Positions 44,762 through 54,384 of a DNA stretch of 64,000 nt are shown here, piece after piece. The notes beneath the pieces are model-generated. The model made no database searches and had not been told where the DNA came from. It saw only the letters and a program-made list of their open reading frames with translations. The translations under genes and the position numbers were made by a program. Source of the stretch: Clostridia bacterium (GTDB lineage: Bacteria; Bacillota; Clostridia; Christensenellales; CAG-314); the NCBI GenBank assembly GCA_900769665.1, contig CAAGHL010000070.1:43776-107775 (forward strand). Reading direction: 5' to 3'. The first letter of the stretch is position 1. The number at the start of each line of letters is the position of its first letter.

Positions 44762-46240
44762 TCATTCGGTTTTGTCTTCCGTAGTTTCGTTGTTTTGCGT
44801 GGCGACATTTTCGTCAACGTCGGTGCCGTCCGCTGTCGTTTCGTCAACTTGGCAGTCGGTTTCAGAAGCGTTTTCCTCGCCGTCGGGCAACGATTGTTGC
44901 GTTTGCGTTTCCACCTGTTCCGTCGTGGCATTGCCAGTCAAGATGTACTCAAAGGAAGCACCCGTTGTTTCCTCGATTTTGTCGATAAAGCTTTGGTCGT
45001 AGTGCTTACTGCGCCCCACCGCCTTCCACTTGGCAGGGAAGAAAAATCCTGCGGTGATACCCAGTGCGTATATTACCATAAACAGCGGAAACGCCAATAT
45101 TGCCGGCAACAGCTTGCCGAGAGGCGCACCGATTTTCTTTTTGTCCAATGCGTACACCAAAAACGCTTGCGCAATAAAGGGGATAATAAATGCAAACAGT
45201 AGGATGTACACCACGTTCATAACTTCGGCAATGTACTGCGCCTCGGTAAGCGGCGCAAGACACTGACTGAACAAAATGATGTAGTAGGCAGGGAACCAAA
45301 TACAGCACAGCGCGGCAATGGGCATAAACAGCAAGGTGAAGAACATATCCAACAAGCTGTAACGCAAGGATATGAAAAACTCCCCGAAGCAACGCAAACC
45401 ATGGGTGAAAAACAGTTTGATTAGTCCGCGCCCCATGCGCATGTTACGTTTGAACAATTGCCCTATTGTGGTCGGTTGATCCTCGTACACGACAGCTTCC
45501 GACACGTAGTGAGCCTTGCGCTTTTTGAACAGTTGGTTGCATGTAAACTCGGCGTCCTCGCTGAAAGTCATCGCCGTCCAACCGCCTTCTTCACGCATTA
45601 TGTCGGCGGAAAACATCATGCCGCCGCCCACCATCATTTCGCCGATACGCAGTGCCGAGCGTGCATGGCAATTGAAGCGGCAATCGCGTATGTACCACAG
45701 TCCCGATACGCCCGACACCATGTTTTGCGTAAGGTTGGTTGCGTGATTGTATCCGCGTGCCAATGTCACACCGCTGTCAAAGGCATCGTTCATCTTGTCG
45801 ATGTAGTCCGGTAGCGGAAAGTTGTCCGCATCGAAACGCACAAACGCTTCCACGTCGGGATACTCGTCAAGTATACGGGCTATGCCGAATTGTAAAGCGT
45901 AAGCCGCACCGCGTTTTTTTGTATTCGGCTCGTTACGCTCGTAGACGATTGCGCCTGCGTTGCGTGCCTGCTCGGCAGTATCGTCGTCGCAATTGTCGGC
46001 AACGACAAAAATGCGGTACTTGTCCTTAGGGTACTTTTGTAACATTAGGTTGCGCACCGTACCACCGACAACCTCACCCTCGTTGTGTGCGCAAATAAGC
46101 ACGGCAAAGCGGTGTTTTTCCTTGGCGGCAGGGTATTTCTCCGAGCGCAAAAAGAACAAAAATAGGTAAATGATTTGGAAGGTGAATGCAACCGACACGA
46201 TACCTATCACTATTTGATTGATTAAGTTGAGTATTTCCAT
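44762..46240 (-). CDS. family 2 glycosyltransferase, membrane-bound
   Basis: Processive-type GT2 (492 aa). One N-terminal membrane helix (residues 5-30), the GT-A catalytic domain (LICAHNEGEVVGG; FVVADNCDDDTAEQA; RFDADNFP as the DxD; EDAEFTCNQL; then QLFKRNMRMGRG, the Q/RxxRW-like element), then four to five membrane helices and a long Thr/Glu/Asp-rich cytoplasmic tail of about 70 residues. Fits a cell-envelope polysaccharide synthase; product unknown. ATG 46240 follows GGAG. Confidence 0.88.
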   Translation of the reverse strand: MEILNLINQIVIGIVSVAFTFQIIYLFLFFLRSEKYPAAKEKHRFAVLICAHNEGEVVGGTVRNLMLQKYPKDKYRIFVVADNCDDDTAEQARNAGAIVYERNEPNTKKRGAAYALQFGIARILDEYPDVEAFVRFDADNFPLPDYIDKMNDAFDSGVTLARGYNHATNLTQNMVSGVSGLWYIRDCRFNCHARSALRIGEMMVGGGMMFSADIMREEGGWTAMTFSEDAEFTCNQLFKKRKAHYVSEAVVYEDQPTTIGQLFKRNMRMGRGLIKLFFTHGLRCFGEFFISLRYSLLDMFFTLLFMPIAALCCIWFPAYYIILFSQCLAPLTEAQYIAEVMNVVYILLFAFIIPFIAQAFLVYALDKKKIGAPLGKLLPAILAFPLFMVIYALGITAGFFFPAKWKAVGRSKHYDQSFIDKIEETTGASFEYILTGNATTEQVETQTQQSLPDGEENASETDCQVDETTADGTDVDENVATQNNETTEDKTE

Positions 46241-46337
46241 TGGTTCTCCTCTACGTCCGCTTGTCGGCAAACCGAGCCACAGAAAGGGTTTGAGTAGTTT
46301 ATCGCCGAAAGCACGTCCGAGTAAAGTCAGCTACACA

Positions 46338-46366
46338 ATTATATGCTATTTTCGTATAAAAGGCAA
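46338..46366 (-). promoter_or_regulatory. promoter of glycosyltransferase gene
   Basis: Minus strand TTGCCT, 17 bp, TATAAT. Confidence 0.7.
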
Positions 46367-46646
46367 TAGATTACGCAAGGTATGCGCACACAGCCAAATA
46401 ATGTGTGCATTTTTGCACAACGAACACATTTTGTAACGGTTAAAAGCAGACGGAAGCTGAAGAATTGACCGCCAGTTGTCGGCAAAGTATAGCATCAGGC
46501 GTTCGAAGTGGGACAATATCTTGACCGCCAAACACGATTACTACCATCATCCCACTATTCAAATTTCGTCAAAAAAAAATTACTATAGTGCTTGCAGTAG
46601 GATAAAAACATCCTACATTTTGTTTCAACAAATTTTTCAAAGCCTA

Positions 46647-46675
46647 TTGACAAAGCAATTTCCGCAATGTATAAT
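46647..46675 (+). promoter_or_regulatory. promoter of sugar-ABC ATPase gene
   Basis: TTGACA, 17 bp, TATAAT: a full consensus promoter, suggesting strong constitutive expression. Confidence 0.9.
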
Positions 46676-46790
46676 GCTACTTGTAATGTATTCGGCTCGA
46701 CTTGCAATCGGCAAGCGTACCGAACAAAGTTTGGGCAAGCCTTGCAACAATCAAACACGCAAGCGCACCCGACCAATAATGGAGGACAAC

Positions 46791-48698
46791 ATGGCAAGTC
46801 TACAACTCAACCACATTTACAAAGTGTACCCCAACGGCGTAAAAGCCGTCAACGACTTTACGATGGACATCGCCGACAAGGAGTTTATCGTATTCGTAGG
46901 TCCGTCCGGTTGCGGTAAGTCCACAACGTTGCGTATGATCGCAGGTTTGGAAGAAATCACCGCAGGCGAATTGCGTATCGGCGACGTGGTAGTCAACGAT
47001 ATGGAGCCCAAGGACCGCGACATCGCAATGGTTTTCCAAAACTACGCACTGTATCCCCACATGACCGTGTACGAAAACATGGCTTTCGGCTTGAAGTTGC
47101 GCAAAGTACCCAAGGATGAAATCGACCGCAAAGTGCGTGAAGCGGCAGAAATCCTCGGCATCACCGAGTACCTCGACCGCAAACCCAAGGCAATGAGCGG
47201 CGGACAACGCCAACGTGTCGCACTTGGACGTGCCATCGTGCGTGAGCCAAAGGTATTCCTTTTGGACGAACCCCTCAGCAACTTGGACGCAAAACTTCGT
47301 ACCGCAATGCGTAGCGAAATCAGCAAACTGCACCACAAGTTGCAAACAACCTTCATCTACGTAACCCACGACCAAGTAGAAGCAATGACCATGGGTACCC
47401 GTATCGTAGTAATGAAGGACGGTTTTGTACAACAAATCGACACGCCGCGCAACCTGTACCGCTTCCCCTGCAACAAGTTTGTGGCTGGCTTCATCGGAAC
47501 GCCGCAAATGAACTTCTTCGAAGGCACGTTGAAACTTCACGACGGCAACAAAGTACTTGTAAACTTTGCAGGTACGGGCAACGAAATCGACACGCCGTAC
47601 AGCTTCTTTACAAAAGCCGACCGCAAGTACCTCGACGGCGAAAAGAAAGTCACCCTCGGTATCCGTGCGGAACACATTTCCGTCGACCCCAACCACTACC
47701 CCTTCAAGGCTAAGTGCCGCGTATTCCACATCGAAGAACTCGGTACCGAGTGCCAAGTGTTTGCCGACCTCAACCTCGACAACGTGGACACCATCGCCGA
47801 AAGCCCGACGCGTATCATCATCAAGGCACTTGCCGGTACAGAATACGAAATCGGTCAAGAAATCGAAATCAGCATGGGCTTGGAGCACTTGCGCGTGTTC
47901 GACGCCGAAACGGAAAAGTCCATCGCACCCCGTATCCCCGAACAAATCATTGTGGACGCACAAGTTGCCAACGGACAATTGGATATGCTCGGTAGCAAGG
48001 TTACCCTTCCGCAAGCCATCCAACCTGCAAGCGGCAACTACGAAGTAATCATCCCCACCGTTGCTGTCAGCCTCGGCAAAACCTACGACGCCACCGTCAC
48101 GGCGGAAGAAAACGTCAACGGACAACGCCTTGTTCACCTGCAAATGGGCGAACGCGTGCTGTTTGCAATCGTAGACGCCGAAGAAAAGATCGAAATCGGC
48201 GCACAAGTAAAGATCGACATCGACCTCAAACAAGTTACTTTGGAAAGCGACGGCGTTGTGGTTGTTGCACCGCTCAGCCTCACCAACACATTGACGGGCA
48301 AACTGTGCAAGGAAAAGATCACCGTAGACAAGGAAGTAAACGGCAAGATCAAGCACGTCAAGGACCTTGCGTTCCACCTCGAAATTGCAGGTTACAAGTT
48401 TGAGTGTCCTCGCACATTGGCACTGCGTATCGTCAACGGCGGCGGACAAGACATCTTCAACAAGGAATTGCAATTTAAGTTTAGCCCCTACCAAGTGACA
48501 ACGGGCACGGAAGGAATCGAAGCAACCGTGGACAAGGTTGTCAACTACAGCAAGGAAAGCTTTGCCGTGTGCAAGGTCGGCGAAGAAACCGTCAACATCT
48601 TGGTAAACGCCGACTTCAACGAAACAAAGGTCATGCTTGTACCCTCCGTGGACGACCTCGAAGTTGTGGAAGTTGCACGCAACATCCGTCTTGCGTAA
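46791..48698 (+). CDS. sugar ABC transporter ATPase (MsmK/UgpC-like) with extended C-terminus
   Basis: ATPase of a CUT1-type sugar importer. Residues 1-235: Walker A GPSGCGKST (37-45), Q-loop FQNYALYPHMTVYENMAFGL, signature MSGGQRQRV, Walker B VFLLDEPLSNLD, and IYVTHDQVEAM. A regulatory MalK-type domain follows to about residue 365 (LGIRAEHI). The family normally ends there; this protein continues to 635 aa with some 270 extra residues of beta-rich, TOBE-like sequence. No permease is adjacent, so it may be shared by several importers. The start follows GGAGG; codon choice is that of a highly expressed gene. Confidence 0.9.
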   Translation: MASLQLNHIYKVYPNGVKAVNDFTMDIADKEFIVFVGPSGCGKSTTLRMIAGLEEITAGELRIGDVVVNDMEPKDRDIAMVFQNYALYPHMTVYENMAFGLKLRKVPKDEIDRKVREAAEILGITEYLDRKPKAMSGGQRQRVALGRAIVREPKVFLLDEPLSNLDAKLRTAMRSEISKLHHKLQTTFIYVTHDQVEAMTMGTRIVVMKDGFVQQIDTPRNLYRFPCNKFVAGFIGTPQMNFFEGTLKLHDGNKVLVNFAGTGNEIDTPYSFFTKADRKYLDGEKKVTLGIRAEHISVDPNHYPFKAKCRVFHIEELGTECQVFADLNLDNVDTIAESPTRIIIKALAGTEYEIGQEIEISMGLEHLRVFDAETEKSIAPRIPEQIIVDAQVANGQLDMLGSKVTLPQAIQPASGNYEVIIPTVAVSLGKTYDATVTAEENVNGQRLVHLQMGERVLFAIVDAEEKIEIGAQVKIDIDLKQVTLESDGVVVVAPLSLTNTLTGKLCKEKITVDKEVNGKIKHVKDLAFHLEIAGYKFECPRTLALRIVNGGGQDIFNKELQFKFSPYQVTTGTEGIEATVDKVVNYSKESFAVCKVGEETVNILVNADFNETKVMLVPSVDDLEVVEVARNIRLA

Positions 48699-48737
48699 CA
48701 AAAAAAACGCATACGTACGCAAAATTTGCATACATCG

Positions 48738-48775
48738 CACTGCCGAAAGCACCATGTTTTCGGCAGTGTTTTTTA
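48738..48775 (+). terminator. terminator of sugar-ABC ATPase gene
   Basis: CACTGCCGAAA...TTTTCGGCAGTG followed by seven T. Confidence 0.88.
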
Positions 48776-48797
48776 TTTGACGACATAGAAATTAAGC

Positions 48798-48826
48798 TTG
48801 AAATTGTCACCAAAATATGATACACT
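48798..48826 (+). promoter_or_regulatory. promoter of SDR gene
   Basis: TTGAAA, 17 bp, TACACT. Confidence 0.65.
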
Positions 48827-48860
48827 ATTGCTTGTAAAACATATTTAAGGAAAACGGCAA

Positions 48861-49655
48861 ATGAAATACGTATTGGTCACGGGCGCATACGGCGGCATGG
48901 GCAAAGCCACCGTGCAAGCATTGAAACAAATAGGTTACGGCGTTTTTGCAGCGGACAAAACAATCGGCGAAGAGGAAGAGAACGTATATCCGTTGCAAGT
49001 CGACGTCACCGATCCCCAAAGCGTCCAAAATGCAGTAGATAAAGTGCGCGCGGTAACCGACACTTTGTTTGCCATAGTACACTTTGCAGGCGTATACATG
49101 TTGGACTCCCTCGTAGAAATGAGTTACTCCGACTTTGAGCGTATCTTTAAGATAAACGTATTTGGCGTTTTTTCCGTGAACAAAGCGTTTGTGCCTTTGC
49201 TAACAAAAGGCAGCAAAATAGTAATCACCACCAGCGAACTTGCACCGTTAGATCCGTTACCGTTTACGGGTATATATGCCGTAACAAAAGCGGCATTAGA
49301 TAAATACGCCTACTCGTTGGCAATGGAATTGCAACTTTTGGGAATATCCGTTTCGGTGTTACGTGCAGGTGCAGTGCAAACAAACATGCTCGACACCTCC
49401 ACCACGGCATTGGATAAGTTTTGTAACGAAACCGAGTTGTACACATGCAATGCGGAACGTTTCAAACAAATCGTGGAAAGCGTTGAAGCAAAATGCGTTC
49501 CGCCACAAAAAATTGCCGCTAAAATGTTGAAAATACTCGACAAGCGAAAGCCGAAATTTGCCTACACAATCAACCGTAACAAACTGTTGCTACTGCTAAA
49601 CACACTACCCAAACGCACGCAACTGTGGGTAATAAAACAAGTGTTGAAAAAGTAA
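48861..49655 (+). CDS. short-chain dehydrogenase/reductase
   Basis: Classical SDR (264 aa). NAD(P)-binding TGAYGGMG at residues 7-14, HFAGVYM in place of NAG, catalytic Ser125 (VITTSE), Tyr139 and Lys143 (IYAVTK). The acidic or basic residue that would set cofactor preference is not clear. Substrate unknown. Stand-alone gene with AAGGA before the ATG. Confidence 0.9.
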   Translation: MKYVLVTGAYGGMGKATVQALKQIGYGVFAADKTIGEEEENVYPLQVDVTDPQSVQNAVDKVRAVTDTLFAIVHFAGVYMLDSLVEMSYSDFERIFKINVFGVFSVNKAFVPLLTKGSKIVITTSELAPLDPLPFTGIYAVTKAALDKYAYSLAMELQLLGISVSVLRAGAVQTNMLDTSTTALDKFCNETELYTCNAERFKQIVESVEAKCVPPQKIAAKMLKILDKRKPKFAYTINRNKLLLLLNTLPKRTQLWVIKQVLKK

Positions 49656-49864
49656 CAATTGTACAACTTTTTGATTTTGCCGCCTACGTATTTACAACTA
49701 TTGTAAAAGGGTTACACATCGTTGAAGCGTGTTTGAAATACATCAAACACTGTAAAATACGATTGGTAAAATCAAACATAGCAAACAAAGTAGACCATCC
49801 TTTTAACGGGACTACAAAACAAAAAATACACTTATCAAATCCTAAAAAACGACAAAATATTTAC

Positions 49865-49893
49865 AAAAAAAGCCATACGTATGGCTTTTTTTT
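49865..49893. terminator. bidirectional terminator between SDR and ybaK
   Basis: AAAAAAGCCATACGTATGGCTTTTTTTT: a perfect 9-bp stem with almost no loop; serves ybaK on the minus strand (22 bp after its stop) and possibly the SDR gene. Also a member of the TACGTA repeat family. Confidence 0.75.
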
Positions 49894-49914
49894 GTTGACA
49901 TATTTGTTTAATTG

Positions 49915-50400
49915 TCAGTTGTTTACAGTCAGGTCGGCAAACTTGTAGCGCACAATTTTGGCAAGCTCCGACGGAGCAATTTCCACTTGAAAACCGATCT
50001 TACCGCCGCTGACTATAATGGTCGACAATGCTTCCGCCGAAACATCGATAAACGTAGCAAACGGCTTTTTCATGCCGACGGGGGAACAGCCGCCATGCAC
50101 ATATCCCGTAAGCGGCAACAATTCCTTCGATTTGACCATTTCCACGCTTTTTTCGCCTGCCGCTTTTGCCGCCTTTTTGAGGTCGAGTTCCGCCGCGGCA
50201 GGTACGACAAACACGTAGTGCGTGTTGCTTTTGCCTACCGTGACAAGGGTTTTGTACACCTTTTGTAAGGGTTGACCGATTAGCTCCGCCACTTCCACAC
50301 CGGACAAAGCCGTTTCCGACGGATATTCGTGAAAAATAAATGGTATTTTCTTTTGTTCCAACGCACGTATAGCGTTAGTTTTTTCCTTAATCTTTTCCAT
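49915..50400 (-). CDS. ybaK: Cys-tRNA(Pro)/Cys-tRNA(Cys) deacylase (YbaK/EbsC)
   Basis: Editing enzyme of 161 aa that hydrolyses mischarged Cys-tRNA(Pro). Family features: TNAIRALEQKKIPFIFHEY at the N-terminus, QPLQKVYKTLV, and YVHGGCSPVGMKK with the conserved Lys and Gly. It acts in trans with prolyl-tRNA synthetase. Weak ribosome binding site (GAGTGG). Confidence 0.93.
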   Translation of the reverse strand: MEKIKEKTNAIRALEQKKIPFIFHEYPSETALSGVEVAELIGQPLQKVYKTLVTVGKSNTHYVFVVPAAAELDLKKAAKAAGEKSVEMVKSKELLPLTGYVHGGCSPVGMKKPFATFIDVSAEALSTIIVSGGKIGFQVEIAPSELAKIVRYKFADLTVNN

Positions 50401-50458
50401 TGTTACACCACTCTTACATTATATAAATCGCGCATTGTCGGCGACTTTTTCCAATCGC

Positions 50459-50487
50459 ATTATACCACGTTGCGCCGCACTTGACAA
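50459..50487 (-). promoter_or_regulatory. promoter of ybaK
   Basis: Minus strand TTGTCA, 17 bp, TATAAT. Confidence 0.7.
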
Positions 50488-50670
50488 CCGAAATTCTCCG
50501 CTATCGTACCTATATTTAGCACAGCCAAACGCACTCGCAACTACATTCTCACGGCACGTCTTGTACAATTGCAACATTGTTCGCTTCCTTCAATTGCAAT
50601 GCCGAAAGTTTTATGCAATGTTTTTGGCGCAAAAAATGTCGCAAAATGCGCACAAACCGAGATTTGCTCC

Positions 50671-50699
50671 TTGACTTTAATTAAATAAAGATATATAAT
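50671..50699 (+). promoter_or_regulatory. promoter of nifJ
   Basis: TTGACT, 17 bp, TATAAT; transcription would start near 50706 and give a leader of about 139 nt. Confidence 0.85.
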
Positions 50700-50734
50700 A
50701 GATGCGTATGGCAAAATACGCTTTTTTTGTTGTC

Positions 50735-50792
50735 GCGAGGGCGGTCGGGTACGCCCCGACATCGAATCGGTTCCCAACCGACGCCGACTCGC
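50735..50792 (+). ncRNA. three-way-junction RNA in nifJ leader
   Basis: Three perfectly nested helices. P1 pairs GCGAGGGCG (50735-50743) with CGCC-ga-CTCGC (50782-50792). P2 is GTCGGG-tacgc-CCCGAC (50744-50760). P3 is TCGGTT-ccc-AACCGA (50767-50781). P2 and P3 abut P1 directly, and the only unpaired junction strand is ATCGAA (50761-50766). No class I know matches. Role unknown: a riboswitch, protein-binding site or mRNA stabiliser for nifJ. Confidence 0.65.
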
Positions 50793-50844
50793 CTACATAC
50801 AGAATCCGTAAGTAAAATACAATTATTTTTTGGAGGAAAACTAT

Positions 50845-53800
50845 ATGGCTAAGAGAACTATTGACGGTAATACGGCTGCCTCCCACGTTGCATATGCGTT
50901 TAGCGACGTTGCGGCTATTTACCCAATCACTCCCTCTTCTCCCATGGCGGAAGTAGCCGACGAATGGTCTGCCCAAGGTAGAAAAAATCTGTTCGGTCAA
51001 ACCATCCGTATTGCGGAAATGCAATCCGAAGCAGGCGCGGCAGGCGCAGTACACGGTAGTCTTGTAGCAGGCGCGCTGACAAGCACGTTCACTGCAAGCC
51101 AAGGCTTGTTGTTGATGATTCCCAACATGTACAAAATCAGCGGCGAATTGCTGCCCTGCGTATTCCACGTATCGGCAAGAGCTCTTGCGGCACACGCGCT
51201 AAACATTTTCGGTGATCACCAAGACGTAATGGCATGCCGTCAAACAGGTTTTGCAATGCTTGCAAGCAACAGCGTACAGGAAGCAATGGATATGGCACTT
51301 GTCGCACACTTGTCCACATTGGAAGCACGCGTACCCTTCCTTCACTTCTTTGACGGTTTCCGTACCAGCCACGAAGTAAGCAAGATTGACGAAATCAGCT
51401 ACGAAGATATGGCTAAGTTGTTGGATATGAAGTACGTTGATGAATTCCGCGCACGCGCACTCAACCCCGAACATCCTCAACTTCAAGGCACGGCACAAAA
51501 TGCCGATATCTACTTCCAAAACAGAGAAGCTGCCAACAAGTACTATCTTGCCACACCCGCTATCGTGGAAAAGTACATGGAAAAGGTCGGCGAAATCACA
51601 GGAAGACACTACCACTTGTTTGACTACGTAGGCGCACCCGATGCCGACAAAGTAATTGTCATCATGGGCAGCGGTGCCGAAGCAGTGGAAGAAACAGTTG
51701 ACTACCTCACAAAACGCGGCGAAAAGGTCGGCGTCTTGAAGGTACACCTCTACCGTCCCTTCTCCGCAAAGCACTTTGTGGACGCTATCCCCGCCACCGT
51801 CAAGAAGGTTGCAGTGCTTGACCGCACCAAGGAACCCGGATCTCTCGGCGAACCCCTTTACTTGGACGTTGTTGCCGCACTTGCCGAAGAAGGACGTCAA
51901 ATGGACGTTGTTGTCGGCGGTCGTTACGGCTTGGGCAGCAAGGAGTTCACTCCCAGCATGATCCTTTCCGTCTACAAGAACCTTGACGGAGCAAAGAAAA
52001 ACCACTTTACAATCGGTATCAACGACGACGTGACGGATACAAGTTTGCCCGTTGACGAAATGATCGACGTTGCACCCGCAGGCACCACTCGTTGTAAGTT
52101 CTACGGACTTGGAAGCGACGGTACCGTCGGCGCAAACAAAAACAGCATCAAGATCATCGGCGACCACACCGATTTGTACGCACAAGGTTACTTCGAGTAC
52201 GACAGCAAAAAGAGCGGCGGCTTGACCATTTCCCACTTGCGTTTCGGCAAGAACCCGATTAAGTCCAGCTACCTCATTGACCAAGCGGAATTCATCGCTT
52301 GCCACAACCCCAGCTACGTAACTCGTTACGACATCCTTGCCGATGCCAAGGAAGGCGGCACATTCCTACTCAATTGCAGTTGGACCGACGCCGAATTGGA
52401 AAACGAACTTCCCGCATTCATGAAACGTCAAATTGCCAACAAGCATTTGAAGTTCTACACCATTGACGGTCTTCACATCGCATTGGCGGCAGGAAGCGCA
52501 AAGTCCACCAACATGGTAATGCAAGCCGCATTCTTCAAGCTTGCCAACATCATTCCTTACGAACAAGCCGAGGAATACATGAAGCAAGCCGTCATTAAGA
52601 GTTACGGCAAGAAAGGACAAAAGGTTATCGACGCAAACTTTGCCGCAATCGACGGCGCAATTGCAGGATTGCACGAAGTTACCGTACCTGCGGAATGGGC
52701 TAACGCTACGACAGGCGCAGCACTTCCCGAAGCTACCGACAGCGAATATTTCGAGTCCTTCGTTCGTCCCATCGTCGAACAAAAGGGTAACAGCCTGCCC
52801 GTATCGGTGTTTAACCCCAGCGGTATCGTACCTACCGGAACGACGCAATACGAAAAGCGCGGTATAGCCGTCAACGTTCCCTCTTGGGACGCTACTAAAT
52901 GTATCCAATGCAACCAATGCGCATTTGTTTGTCCGCACGCTGCAATTCGTCCCGTACTTGTTGCCGAAGACACGGTTGTACCCGAAAGCTTCACCACCAA
53001 GACGGCTATCGGCGTGAAGGGCGCAAAATTCCGTATGCAAGTAAGTCCCTTGGACTGCACGGGTTGCGGAAGCTGCGCAAACGTTTGCCCCGCCAAGGAA
53101 AAGGCACTTACAATGGTACCTGCCGAAGCTCAAACGGCAATCGAAGAACCCAACTACAAGTTTAGCCAAACGGTTAAACAAGTAGAAAGCGGACTTAACC
53201 CCGCCACCGTCAAGGGAAGCCAATTCAATCAACCCTTGTTCGAGTTCTCCGGCGCATGCGCAGGATGCGGCGAAACACCCTACGTAAAACTTGTTACACA
53301 GTTGTTCGGCGACGAAATGATGATCGCCAACGCTACCGGTTGTAGCTCTATTTACGGCGGCTCCGCACCCACATGTCCCTACACCGTCAACAAGGAAGGT
53401 CACGGACCTGCATGGGCAAACAGCTTGTTTGAAGACAACGCCGAATTCGGTTTCGGTTACAACCTTGCACTCAAACAACGTCGTGCCAAATTGAAGGAAA
53501 ACGTTGAAGCATTGCTTGCTATTTGGCAGGAAAAGGGCAAGAACCCCGAAGGCGTTGCCGCTTGCGAAGAATGGCTTGCAGGCTTTGACAACACCAAGGC
53601 AAGCAAGGCTGCAGCCGCTAAGTTGCTTGCAAACCTCGAAACTCACGGAAACTGCGAGTGCTGCAAGGATCTTGCCGCAGAAATCATCAAGGACAAGGAC
53701 GTACTTGTCAAGAAGTCCATTTGGATCTTCGGCGGTGACGGATGGGCATACGACATCGGTTACGGCGGACTTGACCACGTGTTGGCACAAGACGAAGATG

Positions 53801-54354
53801 TCAACGTACTTGTACTTGACACCGAAGTGTACAGCAACACAGGCGGACAAGCAAGTAAGTCCTCCCCCACAGGCGCAGTTGCCAAGTTTGCCGCAGCAGG
53901 TAAACGCACCAAGAAGAAGGACCTCGGCATGATGGCAATGAACTACGGCTACGTGTACGTTGCACAAGTAGGTATGGGCGCAAACCAAGCTCAACTTGTA
54001 AAAGCACTCACCGAAGCCGAAGCATACAAAGGACCGAGCCTTGTAATCGCTTACGCACCTTGTATCAACCACGGTATCAACATGGGCAAGTCGCAAGAAG
54101 AAATCAAGCGCGCAGTGGAATGCGGTTACTGGCAATTGTACCGTTACAATCCCGCTCTCATCGAAGAAGGCAAAAATCCCTTCACGTTGGACAGCAAGGA
54201 TCCCACGGGCAACTACCAAGACTTCATTCGCAGCGAAACTCGTTACGCCTCCTTGGCAAAGACCAAGCCGGAAATTGCCGACACGTTGTTTGAACGTAGC
54301 GAAGAAGAAGCAAAAGCAAGAGTTGAAAAGTACAAGAACTTGGCAGGCAAGTAA
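50845..54354 (+). CDS. nifJ: pyruvate:ferredoxin (flavodoxin) oxidoreductase
   Basis: Single-chain homodimeric PFOR (1169 aa), oxidising pyruvate with CoA to acetyl-CoA and CO2 and reducing ferredoxin; the key step of anaerobic pyruvate use. Domain I starts AAIYPITPSSPMAE; two [4Fe-4S] ferredoxin motifs lie near residues 688-745 (CIQCNQCAFVCPHA and CTGCGSCANVCP); the third cluster and thiamine-diphosphate domain follow (CAGCGETPYVKL, ATGCSSIYGG, GGDGWAYDIGYGG, SNTGGQASKSS). ATG 50845 after GGAGG is preferred to the TTG at 50830. Codon use is strongly biased, so expression is high. Confidence 0.97.
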   Translation: MAKRTIDGNTAASHVAYAFSDVAAIYPITPSSPMAEVADEWSAQGRKNLFGQTIRIAEMQSEAGAAGAVHGSLVAGALTSTFTASQGLLLMIPNMYKISGELLPCVFHVSARALAAHALNIFGDHQDVMACRQTGFAMLASNSVQEAMDMALVAHLSTLEARVPFLHFFDGFRTSHEVSKIDEISYEDMAKLLDMKYVDEFRARALNPEHPQLQGTAQNADIYFQNREAANKYYLATPAIVEKYMEKVGEITGRHYHLFDYVGAPDADKVIVIMGSGAEAVEETVDYLTKRGEKVGVLKVHLYRPFSAKHFVDAIPATVKKVAVLDRTKEPGSLGEPLYLDVVAALAEEGRQMDVVVGGRYGLGSKEFTPSMILSVYKNLDGAKKNHFTIGINDDVTDTSLPVDEMIDVAPAGTTRCKFYGLGSDGTVGANKNSIKIIGDHTDLYAQGYFEYDSKKSGGLTISHLRFGKNPIKSSYLIDQAEFIACHNPSYVTRYDILADAKEGGTFLLNCSWTDAELENELPAFMKRQIANKHLKFYTIDGLHIALAAGSAKSTNMVMQAAFFKLANIIPYEQAEEYMKQAVIKSYGKKGQKVIDANFAAIDGAIAGLHEVTVPAEWANATTGAALPEATDSEYFESFVRPIVEQKGNSLPVSVFNPSGIVPTGTTQYEKRGIAVNVPSWDATKCIQCNQCAFVCPHAAIRPVLVAEDTVVPESFTTKTAIGVKGAKFRMQVSPLDCTGCGSCANVCPAKEKALTMVPAEAQTAIEEPNYKFSQTVKQVESGLNPATVKGSQFNQPLFEFSGACAGCGETPYVKLVTQLFGDEMMIANATGCSSIYGGSAPTCPYTVNKEGHGPAWANSLFEDNAEFGFGYNLALKQRRAKLKENVEALLAIWQEKGKNPEGVAACEEWLAGFDNTKASKAAAAKLLANLETHGNCECCKDLAAEIIKDKDVLVKKSIWIFGGDGWAYDIGYGGLDHVLAQDEDVNVLVLDTEVYSNTGGQASKSSPTGAVAKFAAAGKRTKKKDLGMMAMNYGYVYVAQVGMGANQAQLVKALTEAEAYKGPSLVIAYAPCINHGINMGKSQEEIKRAVECGYWQLYRYNPALIEEGKNPFTLDSKDPTGNYQDFIRSETRYASLAKTKPEIADTLFERSEEEAKARVEKYKNLAGK

Positions 54355-54384
54355 TTGTAAACCGCTCAAAACTCAAAAAAAAGC

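Larger units (their letters stand above)
46241..46790. other. gene-free divergent promoter region
   Basis: About 550 bp holding the promoters of the glycosyltransferase (46338-46366) and of the sugar-ABC ATPase (46647-46675) and the latter's 110-nt leader. No gene recognised; 46400-46640 is unexplained. Confidence 0.55.
50401..50844. other. gene-free region: ybaK and nifJ promoters and nifJ leader
   Basis: Minus-strand promoter of ybaK (50459-50487), AT-rich spacer, then the nifJ promoter and its structured leader. No gene. Confidence 0.6.

Noticed and set aside
46476..46790. N-terminal extension of the sugar-ABC ATPase by 105 residues
   Set aside because: The promoter at 46647 lies inside it and the ATG at 46791 has a perfect GGAGG site.
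50704..50728. GCGTAT...ATACGC plus T-run as a transcription attenuator for nifJ
   Set aside because: The predicted transcription start (about 50706) falls inside the 5' arm, so the stem would be too short to terminate; kept only as part of the leader description.
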